Shown piece by piece: positions 50,555 to 60,648 of a stretch of 64,000 nucleotides of DNA (position 1 is the stretch's first letter; each line of letters begins with the position of its first letter). The position numbers were made by a program, and so were the translations under genes. The stretch is from Macrococcus brunensis (GTDB lineage Bacteria > Bacillota > Bacilli > Staphylococcales > Staphylococcaceae). The notes beneath the pieces are model-generated. The model was not told the DNA's origin. It worked only from the letters and a program-made list of their open reading frames with translations, and searched no databases. Where the stretch lies: contig NZ_SCWA01000001.1 in assembly GCF_004359615.1 (NCBI RefSeq), forward strand, positions 1 to 64,000. Reading direction: 5' to 3'.

Positions 50555-51028
50555 CTACTCTCTTATCTGCATCGGATTACCATATGCAAAGGTTCTAGCG
50601 GGCACATCTTTTGTCACGACTGTATTTGCGCCTATTACAGCTCTATCACCGATTGTCACACCGGGTAGTATCAGTGCCCCGGCACCAATCAAGACTTCAT
50701 TGCCGATGATGACTTCACCTATCCTGTACTCATCTATGAGATATTCATGACAGAGAATCGTCGCATTAAAGCCAATGACACAGTTTGTACCGATTGTAAT
50801 CTTTTCGGGATACATAATGTCAGGGGTCACTTTATAGGCAATCGAAGTCTCATGTCCAATCGTCATTCCCGTTAATTCATACAATTTCTTCTTCAATGAC
50901 ATCGAAGGACAGTATCTCCCTATTTCTATGATCAATGTATTGAAGAAAGTACGACCAAAGGGCAGTCTTTCATAGACATTCCATAACGGATTTGGCCCCG
51001 AGACTTTATGACGCTCGGTGCGTCTCAT
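50555..51028 (-). CDS. Hexapeptide-repeat acyltransferase (YvoF-like)
   Basis: A 157-residue left-handed beta-helix acyltransferase. From about residue 55 the sequence shows hexapeptide repeats ([46 protein letters not shown]) and the family's C-terminal GNPMQIRE. It probably acetylates a sugar or lipid intermediate; the substrate is not known. ATG 51028 follows GGAGCAGTAACG and lies 23 bases inside lgt, so the genes are coupled. The hprK-lgt-yvoF order matches Bacillus. Confidence 0.85.
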   Translation of the reverse strand: MRRTERHKVSGPNPLWNVYERLPFGRTFFNTLIIEIGRYCPSMSLKKKLYELTGMTIGHETSIAYKVTPDIMYPEKITIGTNCVIGFNATILCHEYLIDEYRIGEVIIGNEVLIGAGALILPGVTIGDRAVIGANTVVTKDVPARTFAYGNPMQIRE

Positions 51029-51848
51029 CGTTACTGCTCCGTAAAATATAGTTAAGGTCGCCATATTTCGGCAGACGATATTTCATACTTCTGTAAATCC
51101 ATGTGATGATACTGACCGCAATAATGACAAGGGAAATCACTTGAGCAATTCTCAGATGCTCTGTCAGCATCAGACTGTCTGTTCTTAAGCCTTCAATAAA
51201 GAAACGACCGACTGAATACCAGATGGCATAGAGTAAGAAAGTCTGACCGATTCTCAGATGTTTTCTGATCAGTAGCAGCGTGATAAAGCCAAGCAGACTC
51301 CACAGTGATTCGTACAGAAAAGTAGGCTGATAGTAGAGACCGTCTATCTGCATATGATTGATGATCCAGTCAGGAATCATCAGGTTCTCAAGAAACGAAC
51401 GAGATACAGGTCCCCCATGTGCCTCCTGGTTCATAAAGTTACCCCAACGACCCATAGACTGCGCGAGAATAATACTTGGTGCAATCAAGTCTGCCATATG
51501 GAAGAATGAGCGGTTGCGTCTTTTGACAAGGAAATATCCGGTTGTCAGTGCACCGATCAACCCGCCGTGAATCGCTATCCCACCATTCATAATCATCGGT
51601 ATCTCCGCAAGGTGCTCTTTATAGTAGTGCCACTCAAAACCGACATAATAAATGCGGGCACAGATGATGCCGACGATAATCGGCCAGACAATTAAATCAA
51701 TCAGGTCATCTTCTGCCATACCATGTTTCTTCGCTTCGCGATTTGCGACTAGAAAGCCCAGCAGGATACCTGCCGCAATGATGATACCATACCAGCGCAC
51801 CGGCCATGAGCCGACATGAAATGCAATAGGATTGATTGAAAATAACAT
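51006..51848 (-). CDS. lgt: Prolipoprotein diacylglyceryl transferase
   Basis: A 280-residue membrane enzyme with about seven transmembrane helices. The signature [15 protein letters not shown] (about residues 135-149) and the conserved H-G-G-L in the periplasmic-side loop (about 94-97) are present. It attaches diacylglycerol to lipobox cysteines, and so processes the MetQ, CccB, DUF5067-like and phoB-adjacent lipoproteins of this window. It starts one base after hprK ends. Confidence 0.96.
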   Translation of the reverse strand: MLFSINPIAFHVGSWPVRWYGIIIAAGILLGFLVANREAKKHGMAEDDLIDLIVWPIIVGIICARIYYVGFEWHYYKEHLAEIPMIMNGGIAIHGGLIGALTTGYFLVKRRNRSFFHMADLIAPSIILAQSMGRWGNFMNQEAHGGPVSRSFLENLMIPDWIINHMQIDGLYYQPTFLYESLWSLLGFITLLLIRKHLRIGQTFLLYAIWYSVGRFFIEGLRTDSLMLTEHLRIAQVISLVIIAVSIITWIYRSMKYRLPKYGDLNYILRSSNDETHRAS

Positions 51849-51849
51849 A

Positions 51850-52776
51850 TTAGTTCTCCTTCAATGACTGTTTTTTTATTTGCTGATTCAGACGATTGTT
51901 GAATTCTTCTGCCGTGTTCACACCCATTTTATTCAGACGGTAGTTCATAGCCGCTACTTCAATGATGACTGCGAGGTTCCGCCCAGGTTTAACCGGTATC
52001 GTTTTCTTGGTGATTTTAGAATCAAGAATAGATAAAGTCTCCTCTACTAGTCCTACCCGGTCATACATCTTGTCACGGTCCCAAGTCTCTAAATTGATGT
52101 TCAGCATCACACGTTTCTCGGGCAGAATAGAGCCTGCTCCGAACAATGTCATGATATTGATGATTCCGAGTCCTCTGATTTCAAGCAGATGTTCAATGAG
52201 TTTTGGCGGACTGCCCATCAGAATATTACGCGATACTTCTTTGATTTCTACATTATCATCGGCTACAAGACGATGTCCTCTTTTAACAAGTTCCAGTGCA
52301 GTTTCACTTTTACCGACGCCCGAGTCACCCGTGATTAAGACACCAATACCATATACATCGACCAGTACACCGTGCAGACTTGTCGCAGGCGCAAGCTGTG
52401 TTTCAAGGTAACTTGTTAAGCGACTGATTAAATTCGTTGTCGCATCTTCACAGCTGAAAAGAGGTGTATCGCGCCGATTACAGGCATCAACCAGCTCTTC
52501 CGGTGCTTCTATGCCCCGTGCAATGATAATACACGGTGTTTCTTTACGACAAAGCTTGTTCATGCGCTCTGCTTTATCTTCTTTACTGAGCATCTCAAAG
52601 AAAGAAGTTTCCGTAGTCCCTAAGAGCTGTATACGGTCAGATGAGTAATGGGAGAAATACCCTGCCATCTCGAGTCCGGGTCTTGAAATATCCGTGTTGC
52701 TGATGGTTCGACCGAGCCCTTTTTCTCCGGCTACTAATTTAAAATTAAAATGGTTCTGTAGTTCAGCACTATTCAT
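51850..52776 (-). CDS. hprK: HPr kinase/phosphorylase
   Basis: A 308-residue bifunctional enzyme that phosphorylates HPr on serine 46 for carbon catabolite control and reverses it. Walker A is [12 protein letters not shown] (about residues 150-161), the HPrK signature [15 protein letters not shown] follows, and the N-terminal domain (about 1-130) is complete. ATG 52776 is chosen because GGAGG lies eight bases before it; the upstream in-frame ATG overlaps that site. It sits with lgt and the uvr genes as in other Firmicutes. Confidence 0.95.
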   Translation of the reverse strand: MNSAELQNHFNFKLVAGEKGLGRTISNTDISRPGLEMAGYFSHYSSDRIQLLGTTETSFFEMLSKEDKAERMNKLCRKETPCIIIARGIEAPEELVDACNRRDTPLFSCEDATTNLISRLTSYLETQLAPATSLHGVLVDVYGIGVLITGDSGVGKSETALELVKRGHRLVADDNVEIKEVSRNILMGSPPKLIEHLLEIRGLGIINIMTLFGAGSILPEKRVMLNINLETWDRDKMYDRVGLVEETLSILDSKITKKTIPVKPGRNLAVIIEVAAMNYRLNKMGVNTAEEFNNRLNQQIKKQSLKEN

Positions 52777-52832
52777 TTGATAATCCTCCATGCTTTAATT
52801 TTAATGAACTTCCAACTGAAATACAATCAAAC

Positions 52833-52862
52833 AAAAAATCCGCATCGTTCAATGCGGATTTA
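52833..52862 (-). terminator. Terminator after uvrA
   Basis: AATCCGCAT, 6-base loop, ATGCGGATT followed by TTTTTG on the minus strand. Confidence 0.9.
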
Positions 52863-52865
52863 TAC

Positions 52866-55694
52866 TTAATTCTTCGTGCGCTCTATTGCTTTTTTCAAAT
52901 ACTGACCGGTGTAGGATTCCTTCACTTCCATTATCATCTCAGGCGTTCCTTCTGCGAGAATCGTACCCCCGCCGTCGCCTCCTTCTGGTCCTAGATCAAT
53001 AATGTGGTCAGCCGTTTTAATGACATCGAGATTGTGCTCGATGATGATGACAGAATCACCATTTTCGACCAGCTGATGCAGGACTTTAAGTAAACGGGCA
53101 ATATCGTCGACGTGAAGACCTGTTGTCGGCTCGTCTAAAATATACAGCGTCTTCCCATTTGAACGACGATGAAGTTCTGATGCCAGTTTAACGCGCTGTG
53201 CTTCACCGCCCGATAACGTCGTGGCTGATTGACCCATCGCCACATACCCTAGTCCGACATCCACTATTGTCTTCAATTTGCGACTGATCTTCGGATGATT
53301 CTCGAAGAAATGATAGCCGTCTTCCACTGTCATCTCCAGAATATCTGCGATGCTTTTATCCTTGTATGTGACTTCCAGAGTTTCACGGTTATAACGTTTA
53401 CCATGACAGACTTCACAAGGTACGTAGACGTCAGGCAGGAAGTGCATCTCAATCTTAATGATACCGTCACCTTTACAAGCTTCACATCGTCCACCTTTGA
53501 CATTGAAACTGAAACGGCCTTTCTGATAACCGCGGAGCTTCGCTTCATTTGTCTGGCTGAATAAATCACGGATGTCATCAAATACACCTGTATAAGTGGC
53601 AGGATTTGAACGCGGAGTACGTCCAATCGGTGACTGATCAATATCGATGATTTTATCGATATGTTCAATGCCTTCTATCGAATCGTGGGCACCAGGTTTT
53701 CCCTTAGTCTTATAGATTTCCTGCGCCAGTCCTTTAAATAATACATCATTCACTAAAGAACTTTTTCCTGATCCGGATACGCCGGTCACTACTGTCATGA
53801 CACCTAGCGGAATATCAACATCGATGTCTTTTAAGTTATGACTACGTGCACCTCTGATTTTAATATATCGTCCGTCTGGTTCGCGGCGTGTATCAGGCAC
53901 ATCAATCTGTTTCTTACCGCTTAAATACTGACCGGTAAGTGATTTTGAGTTCTTCATCACCTGTTTTGGAGTGCCGGCCGCTACAATTTGTCCGCCATGA
54001 ACACCCGCACCCGGTCCGATATCAATGAGGTAATCTGCGACAAGCATCGTGTCTTCATCATGTTCAACAACAATGAGTGTATTACCTAAATCACGCATAG
54101 ATTCGAGCGAAGAGATGAGTCGGTCGTTGTCGCGCTGATGCAGGCCGATAGACGGTTCATCCAGTATATAAAGGACACCTGTCAGCTGTGAACCAATCTG
54201 CGTTGCAAGGCGGATACGCTGCGCCTCACCACCTGACAATGTCCCCGCACGGCGATCCATCGTCAAATATTCCAGTCCGACATTATTCAGAAAAGAAAGT
54301 CGGGAAGTGATTTCCTTGATGATTAAATTGGAAATCATCTTCTCTTTTTCTGTCAGTTCAATCTCTTCATAGTATTTAAGAGCCTGACCGATTGAACGTT
54401 TAACAACCTGGCCAATATGCTCGCCGTTAATCTTAACAGCCATCGCCTGTTCATTCAGACGGTAGCCTTCGCATGTCTCACAGACCTCTTCTGTCATATA
54501 TTTACGCATCTGCTCACGTGTAAAATCAGAAGGACTGTCATGGAAACGACGGTCGATATTGTTGACGATTCCTTCATAGGCCATTGTTCTTGAACGGCTG
54601 ACACCATTATCTTGTCTGAATTTATAAGTTATCTGCTCCGGTGAACCGTAGAGGATAATGTCACGCTCTTTTTTGGTCAGTTTATTAAACGGCTTCTTCA
54701 TATCAATTTTGAAATGCTTGGCTGTCTGTCTAAGAAGAGACGGATAATATTCCGAGCTGATCGGCTGCCAAGGTACGAGAGCGCCATCAGCGAGACTAAT
54801 GGATTCATCCGGTATCACGAGACTGAGGTCGACCGTCAGCTTTGTCCCAAGACCATCACAGCTAGGACAGGCACCAAACGGGCTATTGAACGAGAACATC
54901 CTTGGTTCCAGCTCATCTATAGAAAAACCACATTTAGGACAGGCATGATTTTCAGAGAACTTCATTTCTTTCTCGCCGATGACATCTATCACCACATTGC
55001 CTTCAGCAAGTTCCAGTGCATTTTGCAGAGAGTCCGCTAAACGGCTCTCAATATTCGGTTTGACGACTAATCGGTCAATGATGACATCGATATCATGATT
55101 TGATGTCTTCGCTAAGTTAATGTCATCTCCGATTTCCACCATCTCACCATCAATGCGTAGACGGGCATAACCTTTCTTACCGATGTCTTCAATCAGCTTC
55201 TTATGTTCACCTTTACGACTGGAAACAATGGGAGCCAGCACTTGTATTTTAGTACGTTCTTCAAGCTCCATAATACGGTCTACTATCTGCTGTATGGTCT
55301 GAGATTCTATCTTGATGTTATGGACCGGACAATAAGGTGTCCCGATTCGAGCAAACAACAGACGTAGATAGTCATAGATTTCTGTCACGGTTGATACTGT
55401 GCTTCGCGGGTTATTACTAGTCGTCTTCTGATCGATTGAGATAGCTGGGGATAAGCCTTCAATCGTATCAACATCAGGCTTATCCATCTGTCCTAAAAAC
55501 TGTCTGGCGTAAGCACTTAATGATTCTACATAACGACGCTGGCCTTCTGCATAAATTGTATCGAATGCAAGACTGGACTTACCCGAGCCAGATAAACCTG
55601 TCATCACGACAAGCTTATCGCGCGGTATTTTTATATCTACATCTTTAAGGTTATGAGCTCTTGCTCCTTTAACGACAATTTCTTTATTTTTCAT
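52866..55694 (-). CDS. uvrA: Excinuclease ABC subunit A
   Basis: A 942-residue damage-recognition ATPase. It has two ABC modules (Walker [11 protein letters not shown] near residue 33 and [10 protein letters not shown] near 640), two signature motifs ([12 protein letters not shown] and [12 protein letters not shown]) and zinc fingers ([13 protein letters not shown] region and [13 protein letters not shown] region, C-x2-C pairs). It starts nucleotide excision repair with UvrB and UvrC. It follows uvrB by four bases in one operon. Confidence 0.97.
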   Translation of the reverse strand: MKNKEIVVKGARAHNLKDVDIKIPRDKLVVMTGLSGSGKSSLAFDTIYAEGQRRYVESLSAYARQFLGQMDKPDVDTIEGLSPAISIDQKTTSNNPRSTVSTVTEIYDYLRLLFARIGTPYCPVHNIKIESQTIQQIVDRIMELEERTKIQVLAPIVSSRKGEHKKLIEDIGKKGYARLRIDGEMVEIGDDINLAKTSNHDIDVIIDRLVVKPNIESRLADSLQNALELAEGNVVIDVIGEKEMKFSENHACPKCGFSIDELEPRMFSFNSPFGACPSCDGLGTKLTVDLSLVIPDESISLADGALVPWQPISSEYYPSLLRQTAKHFKIDMKKPFNKLTKKERDIILYGSPEQITYKFRQDNGVSRSRTMAYEGIVNNIDRRFHDSPSDFTREQMRKYMTEEVCETCEGYRLNEQAMAVKINGEHIGQVVKRSIGQALKYYEEIELTEKEKMISNLIIKEITSRLSFLNNVGLEYLTMDRRAGTLSGGEAQRIRLATQIGSQLTGVLYILDEPSIGLHQRDNDRLISSLESMRDLGNTLIVVEHDEDTMLVADYLIDIGPGAGVHGGQIVAAGTPKQVMKNSKSLTGQYLSGKKQIDVPDTRREPDGRYIKIRGARSHNLKDIDVDIPLGVMTVVTGVSGSGKSSLVNDVLFKGLAQEIYKTKGKPGAHDSIEGIEHIDKIIDIDQSPIGRTPRSNPATYTGVFDDIRDLFSQTNEAKLRGYQKGRFSFNVKGGRCEACKGDGIIKIEMHFLPDVYVPCEVCHGKRYNRETLEVTYKDKSIADILEMTVEDGYHFFENHPKISRKLKTIVDVGLGYVAMGQSATTLSGGEAQRVKLASELHRRSNGKTLYILDEPTTGLHVDDIARLLKVLHQLVENGDSVIIIEHNLDVIKTADHIIDLGPEGGDGGGTILAEGTPEMIMEVKESYTGQYLKKAIERTKN

Positions 55695-55698
55695 AAGT

Positions 55699-57675
55699 TC
55701 ACCCTTCTGCTTTCAGTTCAAATAGAATATCACGCAGCTCTGTCGCACGTTCGAAGTCCAGTGCTTTTGCCGCTTCTTTCATTTCGTGTTCGATTTGTTC
55801 CATACGGGTTGCACGTTCTTTTTTCGTCAGCTTTTTCTTTGGTTTAGTTTCTTTCACTGATTCATCGGTTTCAACAGAAGCGCTGATAGCATCACGGATT
55901 TTCTTATGAATTGTTGTTGGTGTAATACCGTGTTCTTTATTATAGGCTTCCTGAATATCACGTCGACGCTGTGTTTCATCTATAGCTGTACGCATCGAGT
56001 CAGTGATTTTATCTGCATACATAATGACTTTCCCGTTTTCATTACGCGCAGCTCGTCCAATTGTCTGAATAAGTGATCTTTCTGAACGCAGGAATCCTTC
56101 TTTGTCAGCATCCAGAATGGTAATCAGTGACACTTCCGGTATGTCCAGTCCTTCACGAAGCAGATTGATACCAATGAGGACATCATAGACACCAAGACGC
56201 AAATCTCTGATGATCTCTGTTCGTTCCAGCGTCTTAATCTCTGAATGCAGGTAGTTGACTTTAATGCCTGCTTCTTTCAGGTAAGCGGTCAAGTCTTCAC
56301 TCATTTTTTTAGTCAGTGTCGTAATCAGGACACGTTCTTTGCGTTCGATACGCACGCGAACTTCTTCCATCAAGTCATCAATCTGATGCTGTGAAGGTCG
56401 AACCTCAATAATAGGGTCAAGCAATCCTGTCGGACGGATAATCTGTTCAACCATCTCGTCAGTATGTTCAATTTCAAATGGACCGGGCGTCGCAGAAACA
56501 TAGACAAACTGCTGTGCTTTTTCTTCAAATTCATCAAATTTAAGAGGACGGTTATCCAGTGCGCTTGGCAATCTGAAACCATGATCCACCAGTACCTTTT
56601 TACGCGCCTGGTCACCGTTATACATACCGCGAATCTGCGGCAGACTGACGTGCGACTCATCGACCATGATCAACCAGTCATCTCCGAAATAATCCAGTAG
56701 TGTATAAGGCGTCGAGCCTTTTGGGCGCAGTGTTAAATGTACAGAATAGTTCTCGATACCTGAACAGAAACCCATCTCACGCATCATCTCAATATCATAG
56801 TTTGTACGCTGCTCGAGACGCTGGGCTTCCAGCAGTTTATTTTCGGCGCGAAATACTTTCAGCTGTTCTTCCAGCTCTTTTTCAATACGTTCGATGGCTA
56901 CTTTCATTTTTTCTTCTCGTGTAACGAAGTGACTGGCCGGGAAGATAGCGAAGTGTTCACGCTCTTTCAGCACTTCACCTGTTAAATAGTTGATCTCACG
57001 TATTCTATCTATTTCATCACCGAAAAACTCGACACGCACACACTGCTCATCACGTGAGGCAGGAAATATCTCGACGACGTCCCCGCGTACACGGAATGTC
57101 CCGCGCTGAAAGTCAATATCGTTTCTTGTGTACTGAATATCTACAAGCTTACGGAGCAGCGCATTACGATCCATCTCCATACCTGTTCTTACGCTGACCA
57201 CCATATCCTTGTATTCTTCCGGGTTACCGAGACCGTAAATACAACTCACCGATGCAATGATGATTACATCATCCCGCTCAAAAAGTGCACTTGTCGCTGA
57301 GTGACGTAATTTATCGATTTCATCGTTAATTGAGGCATCTTTTTCTATAAATGTATCTGTAGAGGGAACATACGCTTCCGGCTGATAGTAATCGTAGTAG
57401 CTGACAAAATATTCAACGCGGTTATCAGGGAAAAACTCCTTAAACTCACTGTACAGCTGACCTGCAAGCGTCTTATTATGCGCAATAATCAATGTGGGTT
57501 TGCCGACTGCCTGGATGATGTTACTCATTGTAAACGTCTTACCTGTACCTGTTGCACCGAGCAATGTCTGATAACGTTTACCTTCTTTAATACCGGCTAC
57601 AAGCTTTTTAATCGCTGCCGGCTGATCCCCACCGGGCTTAAATTCTGACTGTAGTTTAAATGGATGATGTTCCAT
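55699..57675 (-). CDS. uvrB: Excinuclease ABC subunit B
   Basis: A 658-residue helicase-fold protein that verifies DNA damage. Walker A is [10 protein letters not shown] (about residue 40), the beta-hairpin region with [12 protein letters not shown] follows near 95, DEAD-like MVDESHV near 340, helicase motif [10 protein letters not shown] near 545, and the C-terminal UVR domain (about 620-655) that contacts UvrC. AAGGAGGGG precedes the ATG. It is separated from csbA by a terminator and 104 bases. Confidence 0.97.
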   Translation of the reverse strand: MEHHPFKLQSEFKPGGDQPAAIKKLVAGIKEGKRYQTLLGATGTGKTFTMSNIIQAVGKPTLIIAHNKTLAGQLYSEFKEFFPDNRVEYFVSYYDYYQPEAYVPSTDTFIEKDASINDEIDKLRHSATSALFERDDVIIIASVSCIYGLGNPEEYKDMVVSVRTGMEMDRNALLRKLVDIQYTRNDIDFQRGTFRVRGDVVEIFPASRDEQCVRVEFFGDEIDRIREINYLTGEVLKEREHFAIFPASHFVTREEKMKVAIERIEKELEEQLKVFRAENKLLEAQRLEQRTNYDIEMMREMGFCSGIENYSVHLTLRPKGSTPYTLLDYFGDDWLIMVDESHVSLPQIRGMYNGDQARKKVLVDHGFRLPSALDNRPLKFDEFEEKAQQFVYVSATPGPFEIEHTDEMVEQIIRPTGLLDPIIEVRPSQHQIDDLMEEVRVRIERKERVLITTLTKKMSEDLTAYLKEAGIKVNYLHSEIKTLERTEIIRDLRLGVYDVLIGINLLREGLDIPEVSLITILDADKEGFLRSERSLIQTIGRAARNENGKVIMYADKITDSMRTAIDETQRRRDIQEAYNKEHGITPTTIHKKIRDAISASVETDESVKETKPKKKLTKKERATRMEQIEHEMKEAAKALDFERATELRDILFELKAEG

Positions 57676-57745
57676 GTAACCCCTCCTTAACGTATCTATT
57701 TTAGCAAATATAACCTTAAAAATACAAACATCTGTTCGCTCTCAA

Positions 57746-57777
57746 AATAAAAACACGTTCGCATTTGCGACCGTGTC
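57746..57777 (-). terminator. Terminator between csbA and uvrB
   Basis: ACACGGTCGCA and TGCGAACGTGT form an imperfect stem, then TTTTTATTTT on the minus strand. Confidence 0.82.
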
Positions 57778-57779
57778 TA

Positions 57780-58010
57780 TTAATAATGACTCGTTTGATC
57801 CAGCTTCAGCTGATCAACTGCAAAATAGCCCAGCATCAGCGAGAGAGTATCAAGAAACACAATCATTTCTGAATGAAAAAAGCCTTTGTAGACAGATACC
57901 CCTATCACTAAAGCGGCTAACGCTAATCCTGTATATTTATTTTTTATCATCATACTGAACATAATCACCATGATAGCCGGCAGAAAAGAAGCAAGTATAT
58001 ACCATATCAT
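57780..58010 (-). CDS. csbA: CsbA-like small membrane protein (DUF2198)
   Basis: A 76-residue membrane protein with two to three hydrophobic helices (about residues 2-20, 27-42 and 48-66). It matches the CsbA/DUF2198 family, whose gene lies upstream of uvrBA in Bacillus and is controlled there by sigma-B. Function unknown. The start codon lies nine bases after the ResA-like stop; the ribosome binding sequence (GGAAGGGAG) is far away, so translation may depend on the upstream gene. Confidence 0.75.
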   Translation of the reverse strand: MIWYILASFLPAIMVIMFSMMIKNKYTGLALAALVIGVSVYKGFFHSEMIVFLDTLSLMLGYFAVDQLKLDQTSHY

Positions 58011-58019
58011 AATACTGAT

Positions 58020-58559
58020 CTATGATCTCCCTTCCACTTCCTGAACAAGAGTCTCCAGTTTACTGGCATCCAGTTCGCCGACATAAGTCGAGAGGACCTT
58101 ACCCTCTTTACTCACAAAAATAGTTGTCGGTATATTATAGATTTTGTAATATTTGACCATATCCTCAGTACCAGTAACAATCGAGTAATCAGGCTGATAC
58201 TTCTTAAGAAACGCGTCTCGTCCCTTTTCTTTATCCTGGACGTTCATTCCTATCAGCTTAATGTGATTCGGCTTCTGCTGATTGTATTTGATCAGTTCAG
58301 GCATTTCTTTATTACATGGTTCACACCAGGAGGCCCAGAAATTAATGATATTAATGTCAGCTGTCAGTTCACGGCCTAAGTTCAGTTTCTCTCCTTCCAA
58401 ACTCTGCACCGGCTCCTTGCTGATATTGCGGTCGTTTATGTAATGCGCTTGTCCGCTGACTTTCAACTCTGTCGTGTCCTGATTGATGACAGTATATACA
58501 CTGTATGCCGCCAGCAGCATAAAAATACCGCTCAATACCCACATCAAGATTCTTTTCAT
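58020..58559 (-). CDS. ResA/TlpA-like membrane-anchored thioredoxin
   Basis: A 179-residue thiol-disulfide protein. An N-terminal transmembrane anchor (about residues 5-25) is followed by an extracytoplasmic thioredoxin domain with redox motif C-E-P-C in FWASWCEPCNKEMPEL (about residues 81-84), the typical central insert and a cis-proline in NIPTTIF. ResA proteins reduce apocytochrome c before haem attachment, and cytochrome c551 is encoded at 60277, but other outer-face thiol targets are possible. AAGGAGG precedes the ATG. Confidence 0.82.
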   Translation of the reverse strand: MKRILMWVLSGIFMLLAAYSVYTVINQDTTELKVSGQAHYINDRNISKEPVQSLEGEKLNLGRELTADINIINFWASWCEPCNKEMPELIKYNQQKPNHIKLIGMNVQDKEKGRDAFLKKYQPDYSIVTGTEDMVKYYKIYNIPTTIFVSKEGKVLSTYVGELDASKLETLVQEVEGRS

Positions 58560-58601
58560 ATTCTGCCTCCTTCTCCTTCGCTATTATAACAAGAATCCAT
58601 A

Positions 58602-58636
58602 AAAAAAAGGATAAACAAATTCGTTTATCCTTTCTA
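58602..58636 (-). terminator. Terminator after the CHAP-domain gene
   Basis: AAAGGATAAACGAA and TTGTTTATCCTTT form the stem, with eight T residues on the minus strand. Confidence 0.92.
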
Positions 58637-58640
58637 AAAA

Positions 58641-59075
58641 TTAATAGATATATTGGAAATTACGTACTTGATAGCTAGGAATTGTACGGTATGTTTTAAC
58701 GCCCTGACGTGGATAGTTCATTTCTGATACAACAATTGAACCATTTGTATATTTTTTCTCAACAACTGCTACGTGACCATAGTAGCCTAATTGTGAAACA
58801 AGGACAGAACCTTTAATAGGTTTACGGCTCACCGTATAACCGTAGCGTGATGCATTGTATGCCCAGTTTCTTGCATTGCCCCATTGGTTGGAAACATAGC
58901 GTCCGAGTTGAGCACGACGATTGAATGCGTAGTATGCACAGCTGCCCCATGTGTAGTAGTTAGCCGCTTTATATTTTACAGGATTTGAATAAGCTTGAGC
59001 AGTAGGCTGTTCAACAGCAGTAGAGATAGTCAGTAACATAAGGACAGTTAAGATCGACAGCATCATTTTTTTCAT
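58641..59075 (-). CDS. Secreted CHAP-domain amidase/endopeptidase (SsaA-like)
   Basis: A 144-residue secreted protein: signal peptide (about residues 1-28, cleavage near AQAYS) and a CHAP domain filling the rest. The catalytic cysteine is in YTWGSCAYYAFNRR (about residue 47), histidine in GHVAVVEK (about 100) and the glutamate/asparagine pair in VSEMNYPR. It resembles the SsaA family of S. aureus but lacks their long N-terminal spacer. ATG 59075 follows GGAGGAACAATTCACG. WalR-type repeats upstream suggest control by the essential WalKR system. Confidence 0.85.
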   Translation of the reverse strand: MKKMMLSILTVLMLLTISTAVEQPTAQAYSNPVKYKAANYYTWGSCAYYAFNRRAQLGRYVSNQWGNARNWAYNASRYGYTVSRKPIKGSVLVSQLGYYGHVAVVEKKYTNGSIVVSEMNYPRQGVKTYRTIPSYQVRNFQYIY

Positions 59076-59111
59076 CGTGAATTGTTCCTCCAACATTTTC
59101 TTAGTAAGATG

Positions 59112-59171
59112 ATAATAGCATAGAAAATGAGAGCAAAATTCGATGTTACTTAAGCGTAATATAACTGTTAC
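59112..59171 (-). promoter_or_regulatory. CHAP gene promoter with triple WalR-like repeats
   Basis: The plus strand reads TGTTAC (59144-59149), 5 bases, CGTAAT (59155-59160), 5 bases, TGTTAC (59166-59171): three hexamers at 11-base intervals fitting TGTWAH-N5-TGTWAH, with one mismatch in the middle copy. The -10 is TATTAT (59117-59112 on minus) with a poor -35, so the repeats lie at about -39 to -66, right for activation. Confidence 0.6.
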
Positions 59172-59209
59172 CTATTATATACTTATAGACATATTTCTAT
59201 AAAATTAAA

Positions 59210-59236
59210 CAAAAAAGACAGCTTTCGCCGTCTTTT
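59210..59236 (-). terminator. Terminator after the LysM-NlpC/P60 gene
   Basis: AAAAGACGGCGAAAGCTGTCTTTT, a stem with 4-base loop, followed by TTGTTT on the minus strand. It overlaps the stop codon at 59235. Confidence 0.8.
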
Positions 59237-60167
59237 AATATCTATAATAACCTGTCACACTACCGTTAATATAACTGACTGCACGCTGCTTAACGCCTTC
59301 TTTCGGATTTAGAGCATCCACCATCTGGCCGTTGCCAATATAGATACCTACGTGACTGCCCTCATTAAAGAAGACAAGATCTCCTGCAACTGGAGAAGTG
59401 ACTCGTTTTCCAACTGCCATCTGCTGGTAAGTCGTCCGTGGCAGAGATTTACCCATAGCAGCGAAAACTTGTTGAGCAAAAGAAGAACAATCGACTTGTG
59501 TAGATGAATTGGCACCATAGACATAAGACTTATTGGCTGCAATTTTCAGTGCAATCTGAGCAATGCGGTTTGAAGAAGGTATTTTGACTTCTGACCGTTC
59601 GAGTTTTGTTTCAGTATCTGTGGCATCAAAATGATATGTTTCAGGTGAGATAAAATTGTTCTCTTCATCGTGTGGTCTGATGATCGGTGAGTCAGATTCT
59701 GCTGATTCAAAATCATAAGTTTCCGGGGAGATGACGTTGACTTCTTCATCATACGGTCTTATAACAGGCGCTGCTGCTTGTTCAGGTTCTGATTTAACGG
59801 TGATGGTTGGTTCAGCGGCCTGGTCTCGTCCTTCTGCAGCGGGTTCTGTAATTTTAGCTTCAGACTTTTTTTCAGTTTTGACAATATCGATTTTCGGATC
59901 CAGCATCGTTTTAAGTTCATGTGACTTTTTCACTTTTTTCTCATCAACAATTAAGATTTTACCTGGTTTTAATTGATTTGATTTAAGGTTGTTCCATTTT
60001 TTGAGACGTAACGTAGAAATTTCATATTTATCAGCTACTTTTAATAATGTATCGCCTTTTTTCACTTTATATTCTCCGGCATGCGCTTTTTCAGCTGCAT
60101 CTGCGCCGGCTATAGATGTCACTGATAATGTTGTTGCTAAAGTCAGTGTTAAGATTACTTTCTTCAT
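59235..60167 (-). CDS. Secreted LysM and NlpC/P60 domain peptidase
   Basis: A 310-residue secreted wall hydrolase. A signal peptide (about 1-24) is followed by one LysM domain (about 31-75, YKVKKGDTLLKVADKY) that binds peptidoglycan, a long charged and proline-rich linker (about 76-190) with two copies of a 27-residue repeat, and a C-terminal NlpC/P60 domain with cysteine in VDCSSFAQQ (about 226) and histidine in GSHVGIYIG (about 271). It should cut stem peptides. ATG 60167 follows GGCGGGGG by about 11 bases. It is monocistronic. Confidence 0.88.
   Translation of the reverse strand: MKKVILTLTLATTLSVTSIAGADAAEKAHAGEYKVKKGDTLLKVADKYEISTLRLKKWNNLKSNQLKPGKILIVDEKKVKKSHELKTMLDPKIDIVKTEKKSEAKITEPAAEGRDQAAEPTITVKSEPEQAAAPVIRPYDEEVNVISPETYDFESAESDSPIIRPHDEENNFISPETYHFDATDTETKLERSEVKIPSSNRIAQIALKIAANKSYVYGANSSTQVDCSSFAQQVFAAMGKSLPRTTYQQMAVGKRVTSPVAGDLVFFNEGSHVGIYIGNGQMVDALNPKEGVKQRAVSYINGSVTGYYRY
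59605..59766 (-). repeat. Two-copy 81-bp repeat inside the LysM-NlpC/P60 gene
   Basis: Encodes VIRPYDEEVNVISPETYDF and IIRPHDEENNFISPETYHF with 27-residue spacing. The shared pattern is IRP-x-DEE-x-N-x-ISPETY-x-F. It lies in the linker between the domains. Confidence 0.85.
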
Positions 60168-60276
60168 ATAAAAAAATTCCCCCGCCTTTAAATCAAATTC
60201 ACAAATTTGATTCAAATATAGCACAGGGGAACCTGTAAAGATATAGACTCAATGATATCTTTATATAACTGTAATA

Positions 60277-60594
60277 TTACTTCTGTTTGCTTAAATATTC
60301 AGCAATTTTATCGACGTCTTCGCCCTGAGCCTGACCTTTAGGCATATTGCCTTTACCATTTTTGATGATATCTGCAATTTCTGCTTTAGAGTATTTAGCG
60401 CCTACCTGAGTGAGGTTCGGGCCGCTTGCACCTTCTAAGTCTTTACCATGACAGCCGACACATGAATTATTCTGGAACGCTGTTAATCCAGGATCTGCGT
60501 TACTATTATCTGCTGTTTTCGTCTCTTCTCCGTTGCCACACGCTGCAAGAGCTAGCGTTCCTGCTAAAACTGTACCTACTAACCATTTTTTCAT
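60277..60594 (-). CDS. cccB: Cytochrome c551-type lipoprotein
   Basis: A 105-residue membrane-anchored c-type cytochrome. The signal peptide ends with lipobox L-A-A-C (cysteine near residue 20). The haem site is CVGCH (C-x2-C-H, about residues 47-51), and the axial methionine is in GNMPKGQAQG (about 86). It carries electrons to a terminal oxidase. ATG 60594 follows AGGGGGAATTGCTG. It follows prfB by 54 bases, as cccB follows prfB in Bacillus. It needs a cytochrome c maturation system, for which the ResA-like protein at 58020 is a candidate part. Confidence 0.9.
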   Translation of the reverse strand: MKKWLVGTVLAGTLALAACGNGEETKTADNSNADPGLTAFQNNSCVGCHGKDLEGASGPNLTQVGAKYSKAEIADIIKNGKGNMPKGQAQGEDVDKIAEYLSKQK

Positions 60595-60648
60595 CAGCAA
60601 TTCCCCCTTTTTATTTACACTTACCATTATAATACATCTGCTAAACCA

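Noticed and set aside
60168-60276. c-di-AMP (ydaO) riboswitch before the LysM-NlpC/P60 gene
   Set aside because: A GGTTCCCC fragment recalled that class, but the leader is too short and the other conserved parts are missing.
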